A stretch of 14,087 bases of DNA from Sphingomonadaceae bacterium. Its GTDB lineage: Bacteria > Pseudomonadota > Alphaproteobacteria > Sphingomonadales > Sphingomonadaceae. Positions 6,191 to 14,087 of the stretch are shown here, in pieces (the first letter of the stretch is position 1; each line of letters opens with the position of its first letter). Made by a program: the position numbers and the translations under genes. The notes beneath the pieces are model-generated. The model saw only the letters and a list, made by a program, of their open reading frames with translations, made no database searches and was not told where the DNA came from. The DNA lies in the NCBI GenBank assembly GCA_016742125.1, contig JACVCM010000031.1:20253-34339 (forward strand), given 5' to 3'.

Positions 6191-8806
6191 ATGAAATCGA
6201 TCCATATGCTGCTCGCCAGTGCCGCCGTGCTTGTCGCGCCGACCACGGCTGCTTTCGCTCAAGACGGTGAGGCCGTAGAGGCTCAGGATACCGCAGTGCA
6301 GGAAGAAGAAGCTTTCTCCGACAATGAAATCATCGTCACCGCCACGCGCCGTGACCAGGCCGCGCAGGACGTGCCGTTGGCTGTCAGCGTCGTCGGTGGT
6401 GAACAGCTCGCCAATGCCGGTGTCGTCGATATTCGCGGCATACAGCAGCTTGCGCCTTCGCTGAAGACCACCACCGGGCAATCGTCCGCGACCGGTGCGG
6501 TGCTGAACATTCGCGGCATCGGCACCGCCGGCGACAACCCCGGCTTCGAACCTGCCGTTGGTGTGTTTATCGATGGTGTATTCCGCTCGCGCGCCGGTGT
6601 GGCGCTGGCCGAACTGCCCCCGATCGAGCGCGTCGAAGTGCTGCGCGGGCCGCAGGGCACATTGTTCGGACGCAACACGTCGGCAGGTGCGCTCAACATC
6701 ACCACGCAAAAGCCGAAGTTCGAATTGGGCGGCTATGTCGAGGCGAGCTATGGCAATTTCGATGAAATCGAGGTCAAGGCAGGGATCACCGGACCGGTAT
6801 CCGAACTGGCTGCCCTTCGCCTCGACGGCGGCTATCACAAGCGCGACGGCTACATCACGGACGTCAACAGCGGGAACAAGATCAACAATATCGACCGTTA
6901 TTTCGTACGCGGACAGGCCCTGTTCGAAAATGACGATGTCAGCTTCCGCCTGATCGGCGATTATGCGAAGACCGATGAAGTCTGCTGCGGTGCTGTCAAT
7001 ACGCAAAGCGGCTTTACCGTTCCGTTGACCAATACCGACAATATCATCGCACGGATCGCCACGTCGGCGCTCAACCCCATTGCGGGCACCCCTGCGCTGG
7101 GCGGCGCGGTGGGCCGCGTTGGCACGCCTGCCTATACCCGTGGCAGCCGTCTGATGGCGGTCAGCCCCGGCCGTGACCTGACGGAAAAGGTTGATGAATG
7201 GGGCGTTTCGGGCGAGCTGAACTGGGATTTCGGCGGCGCGACGCTGACCTCGATCACCGCCTATCGCGACTGGGACGCACGGCGTAACCAGGATATCGAC
7301 TTCAGCGGCGTCGACCGTGCCTATCGCGACAATTATCGCACCGGCATCAAGGATTTCACGCAGGAAATCCGTCTGCAGGGCACTGCCTTCAACGACAGCG
7401 TCGACTGGCTTGTCGGCGGCTTTTACCTGAATGAAAAGCTGACGCTGACCGACACGGTTCGGTTTGGCGCGCAGGCAAACCAATATGTCGATACGATCAT
7501 TCGGGGTCTGACAACCAGCGCGACGCTGCCGACCGGTGCCCAGGTTTTCGGAACGCTTGGTCCGACGGTTCCGCACCTTGGGCAGGTTATGCTGGCGACC
7601 GATCCTGTGTTGCTGGGCCAGGCTCTCACCAACCCGGCGACATTTGCGCTCTTCAATACGCCCATTCCGGGGTCGGTAGCGGGGTCGGGCCAGGTCGCCG
7701 ACAATTATCGCGTGAAGACAGACGCAATTGCACTGTTCACACACAATATCATCAATTTCACCGACAATCTGTCGTTGACCCTCGGCCTGCGGTATAACCG
7801 TGAAACGAAGGACATCGATACCAACCTTAACTCGGTGGTGCCCACCTGTTCCTTCTTCCAGTCGGCGAACGGGCAGCAGTGGCTCAGCGAACTGTCGACC
7901 AATCCGGCGGGGCTGGGCGCGGTCGCCACGGCGGTATTGCTGCTGGGCTGCAACCCCACGGTAAACAGCGAATTCAACGGCATCCGTTCGGACGACCGGA
8001 CCGAAACCGAGTTCACCGGCACCGCGCGTTTGGCGTATAAGGTCAACGAAGACGTTCTGGTATTCGGCGGCTATGACCGTGGGTATAAATCGGGCGGTTA
8101 CAATCTCGACCGCGGCAGCTTCGATTCTGTCTTGCTCGGCGGTGACGGCGCGCAGTTGACCGATCTCGAATTCGGAAACGAGACCGTGGACAGCTACGAA
8201 GTCGGCATCAAAACCAACTTTACCCGGCAGTTCCAGTTCAACGCCTCCTTCTTCTACTCGGACTTCAAGGGCTATCAGTCCAACCGTTTCCTGGGGAACA
8301 GCTTTGTCGTGCTCAACTATGACAAGCTGGTGTCGAAGGGTGTCGAACTGGAAAGCATCATCCGTCCGCATCCGGACCTCGCGTTCAACCTCGGCTACAG
8401 CTATGTCGATGCCAAGGTGACCGATCCGCTTGCCGGGGCCGACAATGGCCGTCAGGCATCCAACCAGCCGAAGCACACGATTACCGGAGCCATGACCTGG
8501 ACGCCGGAAATCAGCGCGGGCGTTAACGGTCTCTTCCATGCCGACTTCCGCGTGAACAGCGACGCTTTCCCGTTGAATGATCCGCTTGCGCGACGTTTCA
8601 CCGGCAATGATGGCTTTGGCATCGTGAACCTGCGTGCCGGTATCAACTTCGGCGATGGCAAGTACAGCATCGAAGGCTATGTCGAAAATCTGTTCGACAC
8701 CTATTACAACATCACCGCCTTCCCGATCCCGGAACAAGGCGCGAGCTTCGCGGTTTATCCATCGCCGCCTCGCTTCTATGGAGTGAAGGTTGGAGCCAAA
8801 TTCTAA
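6191..8806 (+). CDS. TonB-dependent outer-membrane receptor
   Basis: This 871-residue protein imports an unidentified substrate across the outer membrane, powered by TonB-ExbB-ExbD. A signal peptide covers residues 1-23 with cleavage expected at AFA-QDG. An acidic linker leads to a TonB-box-like EIIVTA (46-51). The plug domain follows, with VPLAVSVVGGEQLANAGV, LNIRGIGT, VGVFIDGVFRSR and the hallmark IERVEVLRGPQGTLFGRNTSAGALNI. The rest is a beta-barrel ending in YGVKVGAKF, with the terminal phenylalanine needed for barrel assembly. Two cysteine pairs appear in barrel loops (CCGAV, and CSFF with a later LLGCNP). A substrate cannot be named; receptors of this style are numerous in sphingomonads. 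A ribosome-binding site AAGAGG (6179-6184) precedes the ATG. A strong terminator follows, so the gene is a unit of its own. A long antisense frame covering it is a codon-bias shadow. Confidence 0.95.
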   Translation: MKSIHMLLASAAVLVAPTTAAFAQDGEAVEAQDTAVQEEEAFSDNEIIVTATRRDQAAQDVPLAVSVVGGEQLANAGVVDIRGIQQLAPSLKTTTGQSSATGAVLNIRGIGTAGDNPGFEPAVGVFIDGVFRSRAGVALAELPPIERVEVLRGPQGTLFGRNTSAGALNITTQKPKFELGGYVEASYGNFDEIEVKAGITGPVSELAALRLDGGYHKRDGYITDVNSGNKINNIDRYFVRGQALFENDDVSFRLIGDYAKTDEVCCGAVNTQSGFTVPLTNTDNIIARIATSALNPIAGTPALGGAVGRVGTPAYTRGSRLMAVSPGRDLTEKVDEWGVSGELNWDFGGATLTSITAYRDWDARRNQDIDFSGVDRAYRDNYRTGIKDFTQEIRLQGTAFNDSVDWLVGGFYLNEKLTLTDTVRFGAQANQYVDTIIRGLTTSATLPTGAQVFGTLGPTVPHLGQVMLATDPVLLGQALTNPATFALFNTPIPGSVAGSGQVADNYRVKTDAIALFTHNIINFTDNLSLTLGLRYNRETKDIDTNLNSVVPTCSFFQSANGQQWLSELSTNPAGLGAVATAVLLLGCNPTVNSEFNGIRSDDRTETEFTGTARLAYKVNEDVLVFGGYDRGYKSGGYNLDRGSFDSVLLGGDGAQLTDLEFGNETVDSYEVGIKTNFTRQFQFNASFFYSDFKGYQSNRFLGNSFVVLNYDKLVSKGVELESIIRPHPDLAFNLGYSYVDAKVTDPLAGADNGRQASNQPKHTITGAMTWTPEISAGVNGLFHADFRVNSDAFPLNDPLARRFTGNDGFGIVNLRAGINFGDGKYSIEGYVENLFDTYYNITAFPIPEQGASFAVYPSPPRFYGVKVGAKF

Positions 8807-8828
8807 GCACTCTAGAATTTGATTACCG

Positions 8829-8865
8829 GGGTCGGGGCACATTAGTGTTCCGGCCCTTTCCTTTT
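8829..8865 (+). terminator. Intrinsic terminator of the TonB receptor gene
   Basis: GGGTCGGGGCAC (8829-8840) pairs with GTGTTCCGGCCC (8845-8856) around the 4-base loop ATTA. This makes a 12-pair stem, three of the pairs G-U. The T-rich tract TTTCCTTTT (8857-8865) follows directly. It begins 22 bases after the receptor stop and separates it from the ferredoxin reductase gene. Confidence 0.82.
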
Positions 8866-8905
8866 GTGCAAAGCGCGCTAGCCTGCCGACTCAGAGGGGA
8901 CAGGC

Positions 8906-10213
8906 ATGCGGCATATTGCGATAATCGGATCGGGCCCTGCGGGCTATTACACGGCTGAGGCTGCGCAAAAGAAATTCGGCGACGATGTGCGCGTCGACAT
9001 CATCGATCGCCTGCCGGTGCCATTCGGCCTGATCCGCTTTGGCGTCGCACCCGACCACCAGTCGATCAAGGCCGTCTCCGGACGCTATGAGAAAGTGGCG
9101 CTGTCCGACAATGTCCGGTTCGTTGGCAATGTGACCGTCGGCAAGGATATCAGCATCGATGAACTGCAATCGCTTTACGATGCGGTAGTGCTGGCCACCG
9201 GTGCCCCCAATGACCGGCAGTTGGACATTCCGGGAGCGGATTTGCCGGGGGTGTTCGGAAGTGCGGCCTTTGTGGGCTGGTATAATGGCCACCCGGATTT
9301 TGCGGATTTGACGCCCCATCTGGATGGCAAACATGTTGTGGTCATCGGCAACGGCAATGTCGCATTGGACGTGGCGCGGATATTGTCGAAGACGCGCGCC
9401 GAATTTATAGGATCGGATATTGTCGGCCACGCTCTCGATGCCCTCGAAACCGCCCATACCGAAGACATCACCATATTGGGACGGCGCGGGCCGCACCAGA
9501 TTGCGATGACCCCCAAAGAGCTTGGCGAACTGGGGCATCTCGCCCGCGCCACTCCACGCGTCGACAGGGCCGATTTCCCCGACGAGGGGGACGATGCCCT
9601 GCTGGAGCCGGGCATGCGCAAATCAGTGACCCATTTGCGCGAATTCGGGTCGATCCCGGAGGCCTATCGCGCCGACAAGCCGGTCAGCATCAACTTCGAT
9701 TTCTTTGCAGCACCAGTGGCGATCGAGGGCGACGGCAAGGTCGAACGCATCATTGTCGAGACCACAAAGCTCGACGACCGGCTTCGCAGCGTCGGGACGG
9801 GCGAAACCTATACGATCGATTGTTCGATGGTCATCAGCTGTATCGGCTATCAGACACCAGCCATCGAAGGCGTTCCCTATGAGCATGGAAGGGGCCGCTT
9901 CGCCAGCGTTGACGGCCGCATTTTGCCGGGCTTGTATTGCGTCGGCTGGGCCAGGCGGGGACCGAGCGGGACGATCGGCACCAACCGGCCCGACGGCTAT
10001 GCCATTGTCGATCTTGTTGCAGAGGACCAGCCCAGAGGAGTGGGGAAGGCGGGGCGTCCCGGCCTTGATGAGTTGCTCGACCGGCGGGGTGTACAGGTCG
10101 TCAAATTTAGCGACTGGAAAAAGATCGAGGAAGCCGAGATCGCCCGTGCGCGCGAGGGCGCACCGCGCGAGAAATTTGTGCGGATCGAGGATATGATTGC
10201 AGCGCAAGGATAA
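8906..10213 (+). CDS. fprA: FAD-dependent ferredoxin/adrenodoxin-NADP+ reductase (FprA family)
   Basis: This 435-residue flavoenzyme moves electrons between NADPH and a ferredoxin, serving partners such as cytochromes P450 or Fe-S biogenesis. The FAD-binding dinucleotide fold is at the N-terminus (IIGSGPAGYYTAE, glycines at 8, 10 and 13). Then come VPFGLIRFGVAPDH, the NADP-binding motif VVVIGNGNVALDVARIL, ILGRRGPHQIAMT, and near the C-terminus the signature YCVGWARRGPSGTIGTNRPDG. These are all characteristic of the adrenodoxin reductase/FprA family, and the length is typical (about 430-460). A good ribosome-binding site (AGAGGGG, 8893-8899) precedes the ATG at 8906. No ferredoxin or P450 gene is in the window, so the partner is unknown. 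It is followed after 78 bases by the nucleosidase gene on the same strand, with no clear terminator between them. Confidence 0.93.
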   Translation: MRHIAIIGSGPAGYYTAEAAQKKFGDDVRVDIIDRLPVPFGLIRFGVAPDHQSIKAVSGRYEKVALSDNVRFVGNVTVGKDISIDELQSLYDAVVLATGAPNDRQLDIPGADLPGVFGSAAFVGWYNGHPDFADLTPHLDGKHVVVIGNGNVALDVARILSKTRAEFIGSDIVGHALDALETAHTEDITILGRRGPHQIAMTPKELGELGHLARATPRVDRADFPDEGDDALLEPGMRKSVTHLREFGSIPEAYRADKPVSINFDFFAAPVAIEGDGKVERIIVETTKLDDRLRSVGTGETYTIDCSMVISCIGYQTPAIEGVPYEHGRGRFASVDGRILPGLYCVGWARRGPSGTIGTNRPDGYAIVDLVAEDQPRGVGKAGRPGLDELLDRRGVQVVKFSDWKKIEEAEIARAREGAPREKFVRIEDMIAAQG

Positions 10214-10291
10214 TTTTTTCGCTGTCATGATAATCACATCAAAGCCCGATTAGGGTTGTGACATTCAGATTCACATGCAGGCGTTTTTTCC

Positions 10292-10963
10292 ATGATCGAT
10301 CGAATAGGCATCATTACCGGCGTGGATGCCGAGGCGGCGGCGCTTTTCCCGGGGCAGAGCTCGGAGGGCGAACCGCTCCACGGCTTTCTGGTGCGGCAGG
10401 TCCGACATGCAGACAAGGATATCGCCATCACCTGTAGCGGTATTGGCAAGGTCAACGCAGCGATGGCGGCGATGATGCTGGTCGAACATTATCATGTCCA
10501 ACTGCTCCTCGTGGTCGGGACGGCCGGTAAATTGAGCCCCATCGAAGGCGACTGCTTCCAGATTACCGAGGCAGTTCAGGGCGACTATGGCGCGTCGCGG
10601 CATGATCGCTTCGCCCATTATACGGCCGGCGCGTGGCCGATAGGCGAGGCGCATGTCGAGCCCTTCCGCGCCTTGGCGATGCCCGACATCGGCCTCCCCA
10701 AAGTGCGGATTATCAGCGGTGACAGTTTTGTCGAAAGCCCCGATCACGGTCGGCGGCTATATGAGGCACTGAACGGTGACCTGATCGACATGGAGGTGGC
10801 TGCGGTTGCACAGGCCGCCGCAAGAATGGACCTGCCCTGGGCGGCGGTCAAGGCAACGACCGACAATGCGGATGGCGACAGCAGCGGCGATTTCCAGAGC
10901 AATCTGAAGCGCGGCGCGCGTATAGCAGCAGATGCCGTCGAAAGGATGATCGGGGCTTTCTAA
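10292..10963 (+). CDS. mtnN: 5'-methylthioadenosine/S-adenosylhomocysteine nucleosidase-like protein
   Basis: This 223-residue cytosolic enzyme of the PNP/UDP phosphorylase fold would cleave adenine from 5'-methylthioadenosine and S-adenosylhomocysteine, recycling by-products of SAM reactions. It begins IGIITGVDAEAAAL, where E14 aligns with the acid E12 of the E. coli enzyme. Further motifs are CSGIGKVNAAMAAMMLVEHY, VVGTAGKL, ISGDSFV, LIDMEVAAVAQ (E168, ribose-binding) and TTDNADGDS, with the catalytic aspartate at D191. The DMExAAxAQ and TxDNAD motifs are the core of the family. A different nucleosidase specificity cannot be excluded, because GTAGKL departs from the usual GSAGG. The ribosome-binding site is weak (GCAGG about 10 bases upstream). 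It converges on the DUF445 gene across a palindromic repeat. Confidence 0.85.
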   Translation: MIDRIGIITGVDAEAAALFPGQSSEGEPLHGFLVRQVRHADKDIAITCSGIGKVNAAMAAMMLVEHYHVQLLLVVGTAGKLSPIEGDCFQITEAVQGDYGASRHDRFAHYTAGAWPIGEAHVEPFRALAMPDIGLPKVRIISGDSFVESPDHGRRLYEALNGDLIDMEVAAVAQAAARMDLPWAAVKATTDNADGDSSGDFQSNLKRGARIAADAVERMIGAF

Positions 10964-11099
10964 TCCTCCCCATCTTGCAAAGATGGGGAGGGGGACCGCG
11001 CAGAAGGCGTGGTGGAGGGGCATCTGTCGTTGCTGCCCCTCCGTCACCCAATGCTTGCACATTGGCTGCCACCTCCCCATCTCTGAGAAATGGGGAGGA
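10964..11099. repeat. Composite palindromic intergenic repeat (CCTCCCC/GGGGAGG type)
   Basis: The element fills the gap between the convergent nucleosidase and DUF445 genes. Its ends are a perfect inverted repeat: TCCTCCCCAT at 10964-10973 and ATGGGGAGGA at 11090-11099. Inside are four hairpins. The first has 12 perfect pairs (10965-10976 with 10980-10991, 3-base loop). The second pairs GGAGGGGCA (11014-11022) with TGCCCCTCC (11034-11042). The third pairs CCAATG (11048-11053) with CATTGG (11060-11065). The fourth pairs CCTCCCCAT (11072-11080) with ATGGGGAGG (11090-11098). Such REP-like elements, with a CGCGCAGAAGGCG-type spacer, recur between genes in sphingomonads as I remember them. It probably also serves as a bidirectional transcription stop, although only the fourth hairpin is followed by a short T-run (ATTTTG). 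Confidence 0.8.
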
Positions 11100-11104
11100 T
11101 TTTG

Positions 11105-12385
11105 CTAGATCAAAAGCCCCACCGCGTGGATGACGATCCCCGCCATGCCGCCCACCAGGGTTCCATTGATGCGAATGAACTGGAGGTCGCTGCCGACCGC
11201 ATTTTCGACGCGGTCAGTGATGGTGGAAGCATCCCAGCGCGCCACGGTCTCGGAAACCAGGGTAACGATATTGTCGCCATAATTTTCGGTGGTGCCGACA
11301 ATGGCCCGCCGGGCGAAGCGGTTGATCTGGTGCTTGAGGCGGGCGTCTTCCTGTAATGTGCTGCCCAGCTTTATGAGCGCGTCGCCAAAGCTGCCGGCCA
11401 GCGCCGCATCAGGATTGCGCGCGGCTTTCAGCAGGCCTGCGCGGCCCTGATCCCACAAGCTGTTGATCCATTTGCTCATCGCCGGATTTTCGAGGAGCTG
11501 GCCCTTCCAATGCGCGACCTTCGCCTGTAATTCCTTGTCATGCCGCAAATCATGCGCCAGACTGGCAAGGCCTTCTTCGCCCTTCTCACGCAAGGGATGA
11601 TCGGGATCCGCAGCCATATCGTGCAGCAACTTGTTCAGCCCGTTGACGATGGCGTTCGCAAGCCTGTCGTCGAGGCCCGTCCAGCGCATGATCGTATTGG
11701 CGCGTTCCTCTACCATTTCGCGGATCAGATGCTCATTCGCCTCCAGTGTTTTCGACGCCCATTTGATGATGCTGTCGAGCACCGGCACATGCCGACGTTC
11801 CTTGATCATCGCGGTCAAAAGCTGGCCCAGCAGCGGCGCGATGTCGAGCTTGTCGAGCTGCTTGCGGATGGCGTCCTTGGCAACGCCGCCAAGCCGTTCA
11901 TCGTCCAGGGAGGCGATAATATCCCCCATCAGCCGCGATGCGCCCATCCGCATCCGTCCTTCGCCACCGGCCGGCGCGCTGAGGAATTTGCCCATCGCGC
12001 CTGCTACATCCATGCGCTGCACGCGGCGGGCCACGACCTTGGTGGTCAGGAAATTGGAGCGCAGGAAGCTCGCGAGCGTGCGACCCAGCCTTTCCTTGTT
12101 GTTGGGAATGATCGCGGTGTGCGGAACCGGAATGCCCAGCGGATGCCGGAACAGTGCGGTGACGGCAAACCAGTCAGCCAGCCCCCCGACCATCCCGGCT
12201 TCGGCGAAAGCGCGCAGGAAACCCCAATGCCCCTGATAACGGGTCTCCATATAATTGCCCGCGACGAACAGCAGGGCCATGAATAACAGAAGCCCAGTGG
12301 CAATGACCCGCATTTGCCGCAACTCGGCATCGCGTTCGGCATAGCGGGTCTTTTCGGACTGGCCCAGTTGACTGACGGATTTCAC
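11105..12385 (-). CDS. DUF445 family membrane protein
   Basis: This 426-residue protein matches DUF445 (YjiN-like). One hydrophobic helix lies near the N-terminus (VIATGLLLFMALLFVAGNYM, about 27-46). It is followed by the family hallmark GGLADWFAVTALFRHPLGIP and HTAIIPNNKERLG. A long, charged, mostly helical middle region, probably coiled coil, follows. The conserved end reads DRVENAVGSDLQFIRINGTLVGGMAGIVIHAVGLLI and contains a second membrane segment. It is thought to sit in the inner membrane, and its function is not established. The start is a GTG at 12385 (AAATCC follows); an ATG at codon 25 is the main alternative. It starts 44 bases after the RND pump stop on the same strand and could share its transcript. 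The 3' end abuts the palindromic repeat. Confidence 0.88.
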   Translation of the reverse strand: MKSVSQLGQSEKTRYAERDAELRQMRVIATGLLLFMALLFVAGNYMETRYQGHWGFLRAFAEAGMVGGLADWFAVTALFRHPLGIPVPHTAIIPNNKERLGRTLASFLRSNFLTTKVVARRVQRMDVAGAMGKFLSAPAGGEGRMRMGASRLMGDIIASLDDERLGGVAKDAIRKQLDKLDIAPLLGQLLTAMIKERRHVPVLDSIIKWASKTLEANEHLIREMVEERANTIMRWTGLDDRLANAIVNGLNKLLHDMAADPDHPLREKGEEGLASLAHDLRHDKELQAKVAHWKGQLLENPAMSKWINSLWDQGRAGLLKAARNPDAALAGSFGDALIKLGSTLQEDARLKHQINRFARRAIVGTTENYGDNIVTLVSETVARWDASTITDRVENAVGSDLQFIRINGTLVGGMAGIVIHAVGLLI

Positions 12386-12429
12386 ATCAATGCCCTAGCG
12401 CAAGGCACCCGTTGCTGCAAAGGGACCAA

Positions 12430-14087
12430 TCACTCCGCTGGCTGCAATCCGCCAAGATCGCCCTTGCCGTCGTTGGACTTGCCCGAAATGGCGGCGACTT
12501 CTTTCTCGCCATGCTTTTCAGGATCGTAGGTTAGCAGGCGGGTGCGCAGCCATGGACCCATCCGCTTTTCAAGGCCGTCGGCAAGGCTGAAACCGGCAGG
12601 TACGATGAGCAAAGTGAGCAGCGTCGAGACGATCAGCCCGCCGATCACCACTGTACCCATCGGCGCGCGCCATTGCCCGTCGCCGCCCAGCGAGATTGCT
12701 GTCGGGATCATCCCAGCGGTCATCGCGACTGTGGTCATGACAATCGGCTGCGCGCGCTTATGCCCGGCCTCCATAATCGCCTGGAATTTCGGTACACCGC
12801 GGGCCATTTCCTCGATTGCAAAGTCTATCAGCAAAATCGAGTTTTTGGCCACGATGCCAAACAGCATCAGTACGCCGATAAACACCGGCATCGAAATCGG
12901 CTGTTGAACGATCCCCAGCGCCATCAAGCCACCCAGCGGCGCGAGAAGCAGCGACCCCATGTTCACTAGCGGCGACATGAAGCGGTGATAAAGCAGCACC
13001 AGAACCGCAAAGACGAGCAATGTTCCGGACACCAGCGCGACGAGGAAGTCGCGTTGCATCTCGGCCTCCCATTCCTGACTGCCAAAGGGAGCGCGTGACA
13101 CTCCCGTGGGCAGGTTTTGCATGATGGGCAGCTTGTTGATCACCGCATCGGCTTGCGAGGAGACAACGCCCGGGGCGAAATCGGCACCGACAAAGATACG
13201 GAAATTCTGGTTACGCCGCTGCACCGTCGTCGGTCCCGAACCGAAACTGATGTCCGCAACACGCGACAGTGGTACAGAGCCGCCGCTCGCGGTCTGGACG
13301 GGCAGGTTGCGGATGACATCGAGGCTCTGGCGGCTTTCCTTCGCGAGCATCACGCGGATAGGAATCTGCCGGTCGGATAGCGAGAATTTGGCGCTGTTCT
13401 GATCGATGTCGCCAAGTGTCGCGATGCGGATGGTCTGGCTGAGCGCGGCGGTGGTCACACCGAGCTGCGCGGCCAAGTCGGTACGCGGCGTGATGATGAG
13501 CTCGGGACGTTGCAGGTCGGCGGCGATGCGCGGCGACCGCACTTCCTTCAGGCCTTTCATCTGCTCGACCAAGGTCACGGCTGTCTTGTCAAGCAATGCA
13601 GGATCCGAGCCCGACAGCATTACCGAAACATCGCGGCCCGACCCGCCGCCGCCCGGACCGAAGGCCTGGAAAGACACACGGGCGTCGGCAATCTGGCTCA
13701 GTCGCGGTGTCAGGGCCTGCTCGAATTCCTGGCTGGTCCGCTCACGATCCTTCTTGAGCGTGATGAAAATGCTGCCGCTGCCTTCACGAACGCTGATAAG
13801 CGCGGTGTCAACCTCAGGCTGAGCCTCGACAATCTCGGCTGCCTGATCGGCTACGGCCCGTGTTTGGTCGAGCGTCGTTCCCGGAACCATCTCGATCCGC
13901 ACGCGGCTGAAATCCTGATTTCCGGTCGGGAAAAACTGTTTGGGCAGGACGACGAGCAAGCCTATCGTTGCCAGCAGCGATACAAAGCCCAGGCCCATCA
14001 TCCAGCGGCGATGGCCGAGCGACCAGCGCAGGATTTTCATATAACGGTCCATCATCGGACCTTCGGCATGTTCGGCGACCCCTCCGG
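12430..14087 (-). CDS. RND efflux pump inner-membrane subunit (AcrB/HAE1-like), C-terminal half; start beyond the right edge
   Basis: About 551 residues are visible and the frame stays open to the right edge, so the first half (roughly 500 residues) is missing from the window. The visible part starts in the central cytoplasmic loop, then shows helix 7 (GLGFVSLLATIGLLVVLPKQFFP) with the PxxFFPxGNQD motif. The second periplasmic porter/docking domain follows, including GPGGGGSGRDVSVMLSGSD. Helices 8-12 follow, with GVLMLFGIVAKNSILLIDF (the conserved GIVxKNSILLIDF) and AQPIVMTTVAMTAGMIPTAIS. These trimeric proton-driven pumps export drugs, solvents or other compounds together with a periplasmic adaptor and an outer-membrane channel. 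Neither partner is downstream; they may lie upstream outside the window. The start at the internal ATG 14055 is not the true start. Substrate is unknown. Confidence 0.93.
   Translation of the reverse strand, partial: GGVAEHAEGPMMDRYMKILRWSLGHRRWMMGLGFVSLLATIGLLVVLPKQFFPTGNQDFSRVRIEMVPGTTLDQTRAVADQAAEIVEAQPEVDTALISVREGSGSIFITLKKDRERTSQEFEQALTPRLSQIADARVSFQAFGPGGGGSGRDVSVMLSGSDPALLDKTAVTLVEQMKGLKEVRSPRIAADLQRPELIITPRTDLAAQLGVTTAALSQTIRIATLGDIDQNSAKFSLSDRQIPIRVMLAKESRQSLDVIRNLPVQTASGGSVPLSRVADISFGSGPTTVQRRNQNFRIFVGADFAPGVVSSQADAVINKLPIMQNLPTGVSRAPFGSQEWEAEMQRDFLVALVSGTLLVFAVLVLLYHRFMSPLVNMGSLLLAPLGGLMALGIVQQPISMPVFIGVLMLFGIVAKNSILLIDFAIEEMARGVPKFQAIMEAGHKRAQPIVMTTVAMTAGMIPTAISLGGDGQWRAPMGTVVIGGLIVSTLLTLLIVPAGFSLADGLEKRMGPWLRTRLLTYDPEKHGEKEVAAISGKSNDGKGDLGGLQPAE

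Noticed and set aside
6110..8842. Antisense open frame of 910 codons covering the whole TonB receptor gene
   Set aside because: It has no recognisable domain and mirrors the receptor codon for codon. Such frames arise from GC-rich codon bias. The sense strand has a signal peptide, plug and barrel motifs, a ribosome-binding site and a terminator.
10214..10291. SAH or SAM riboswitch before the nucleosidase gene
   Set aside because: The gap is only 78 bases and shows no conserved riboswitch core or convincing long stem.
11540..12286. Plus-strand open frame of 248 codons opposite the DUF445 gene
   Set aside because: It has no domain and is a shadow of the well-supported minus-strand gene.

Overview
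The window reads as chromosomal DNA of an alphaproteobacterium, most likely a sphingomonad (Sphingopyxis or Sphingorhabdus-like). The reasons are GC-rich codon use, a long TonB-dependent receptor of the type abundant in that group, an FprA-type ferredoxin reductase, and an intergenic palindromic CCTCCCC/GGGGAGG repeat of a style I associate with sphingomonad genomes. The assignment is inference. No rRNA, tRNA, CRISPR array, transposase or origin is visible, and no gene-free stretch exceeds 300 bases.

Layout. (1) 1-2165, minus strand: three membrane-protein genes in a row. In transcription order they are a CPA1 cation/proton antiporter, a TspO/MBR protein, and a PnuC-type vitamin transporter that runs off the left edge. 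(2) 2343-6006, plus strand: a polyhydroxyalkanoate (PHA) locus. It begins with a PHA synthase whose motifs match class II (Pseudomonas, medium-chain-length) enzymes and ends with an intracellular PHA depolymerase of the same medium-chain-length system. Between them lies a lower-GC cassette of three overlapping small genes: DUF4160, DUF2442, and a cysteine-rich zinc-ribbon-like protein broken by a frameshift. (3) 6191-8806, plus strand: a TonB-dependent outer-membrane receptor preceded by structured upstream DNA and followed by a clear intrinsic terminator. (4) 8906-10963, plus strand: a ferredoxin/adrenodoxin-NADP+ reductase and an MTA/SAH nucleosidase-like gene. (5) 10964-11099: a composite palindromic repeat that fills the gap between convergent genes. 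(6) 11105-14087, minus strand: a DUF445 membrane protein and the C-terminal half of an RND efflux pump whose start lies beyond the right edge.

How the genes work together. PhaC and PhaZ form a synthesis and mobilisation pair for carbon storage. The small-gene cassette starts 7 bases after phaC, uses the end of phaC as its ribosome-binding region, and separates phaC from phaZ. phaZ has its own upstream region with a perfect palindrome (5116-5129) that could be a TetR-type operator. The cassette is the most unusual part of the window: it looks like an accessory module, possibly toxin-antitoxin-like, lodged inside a metabolic locus.
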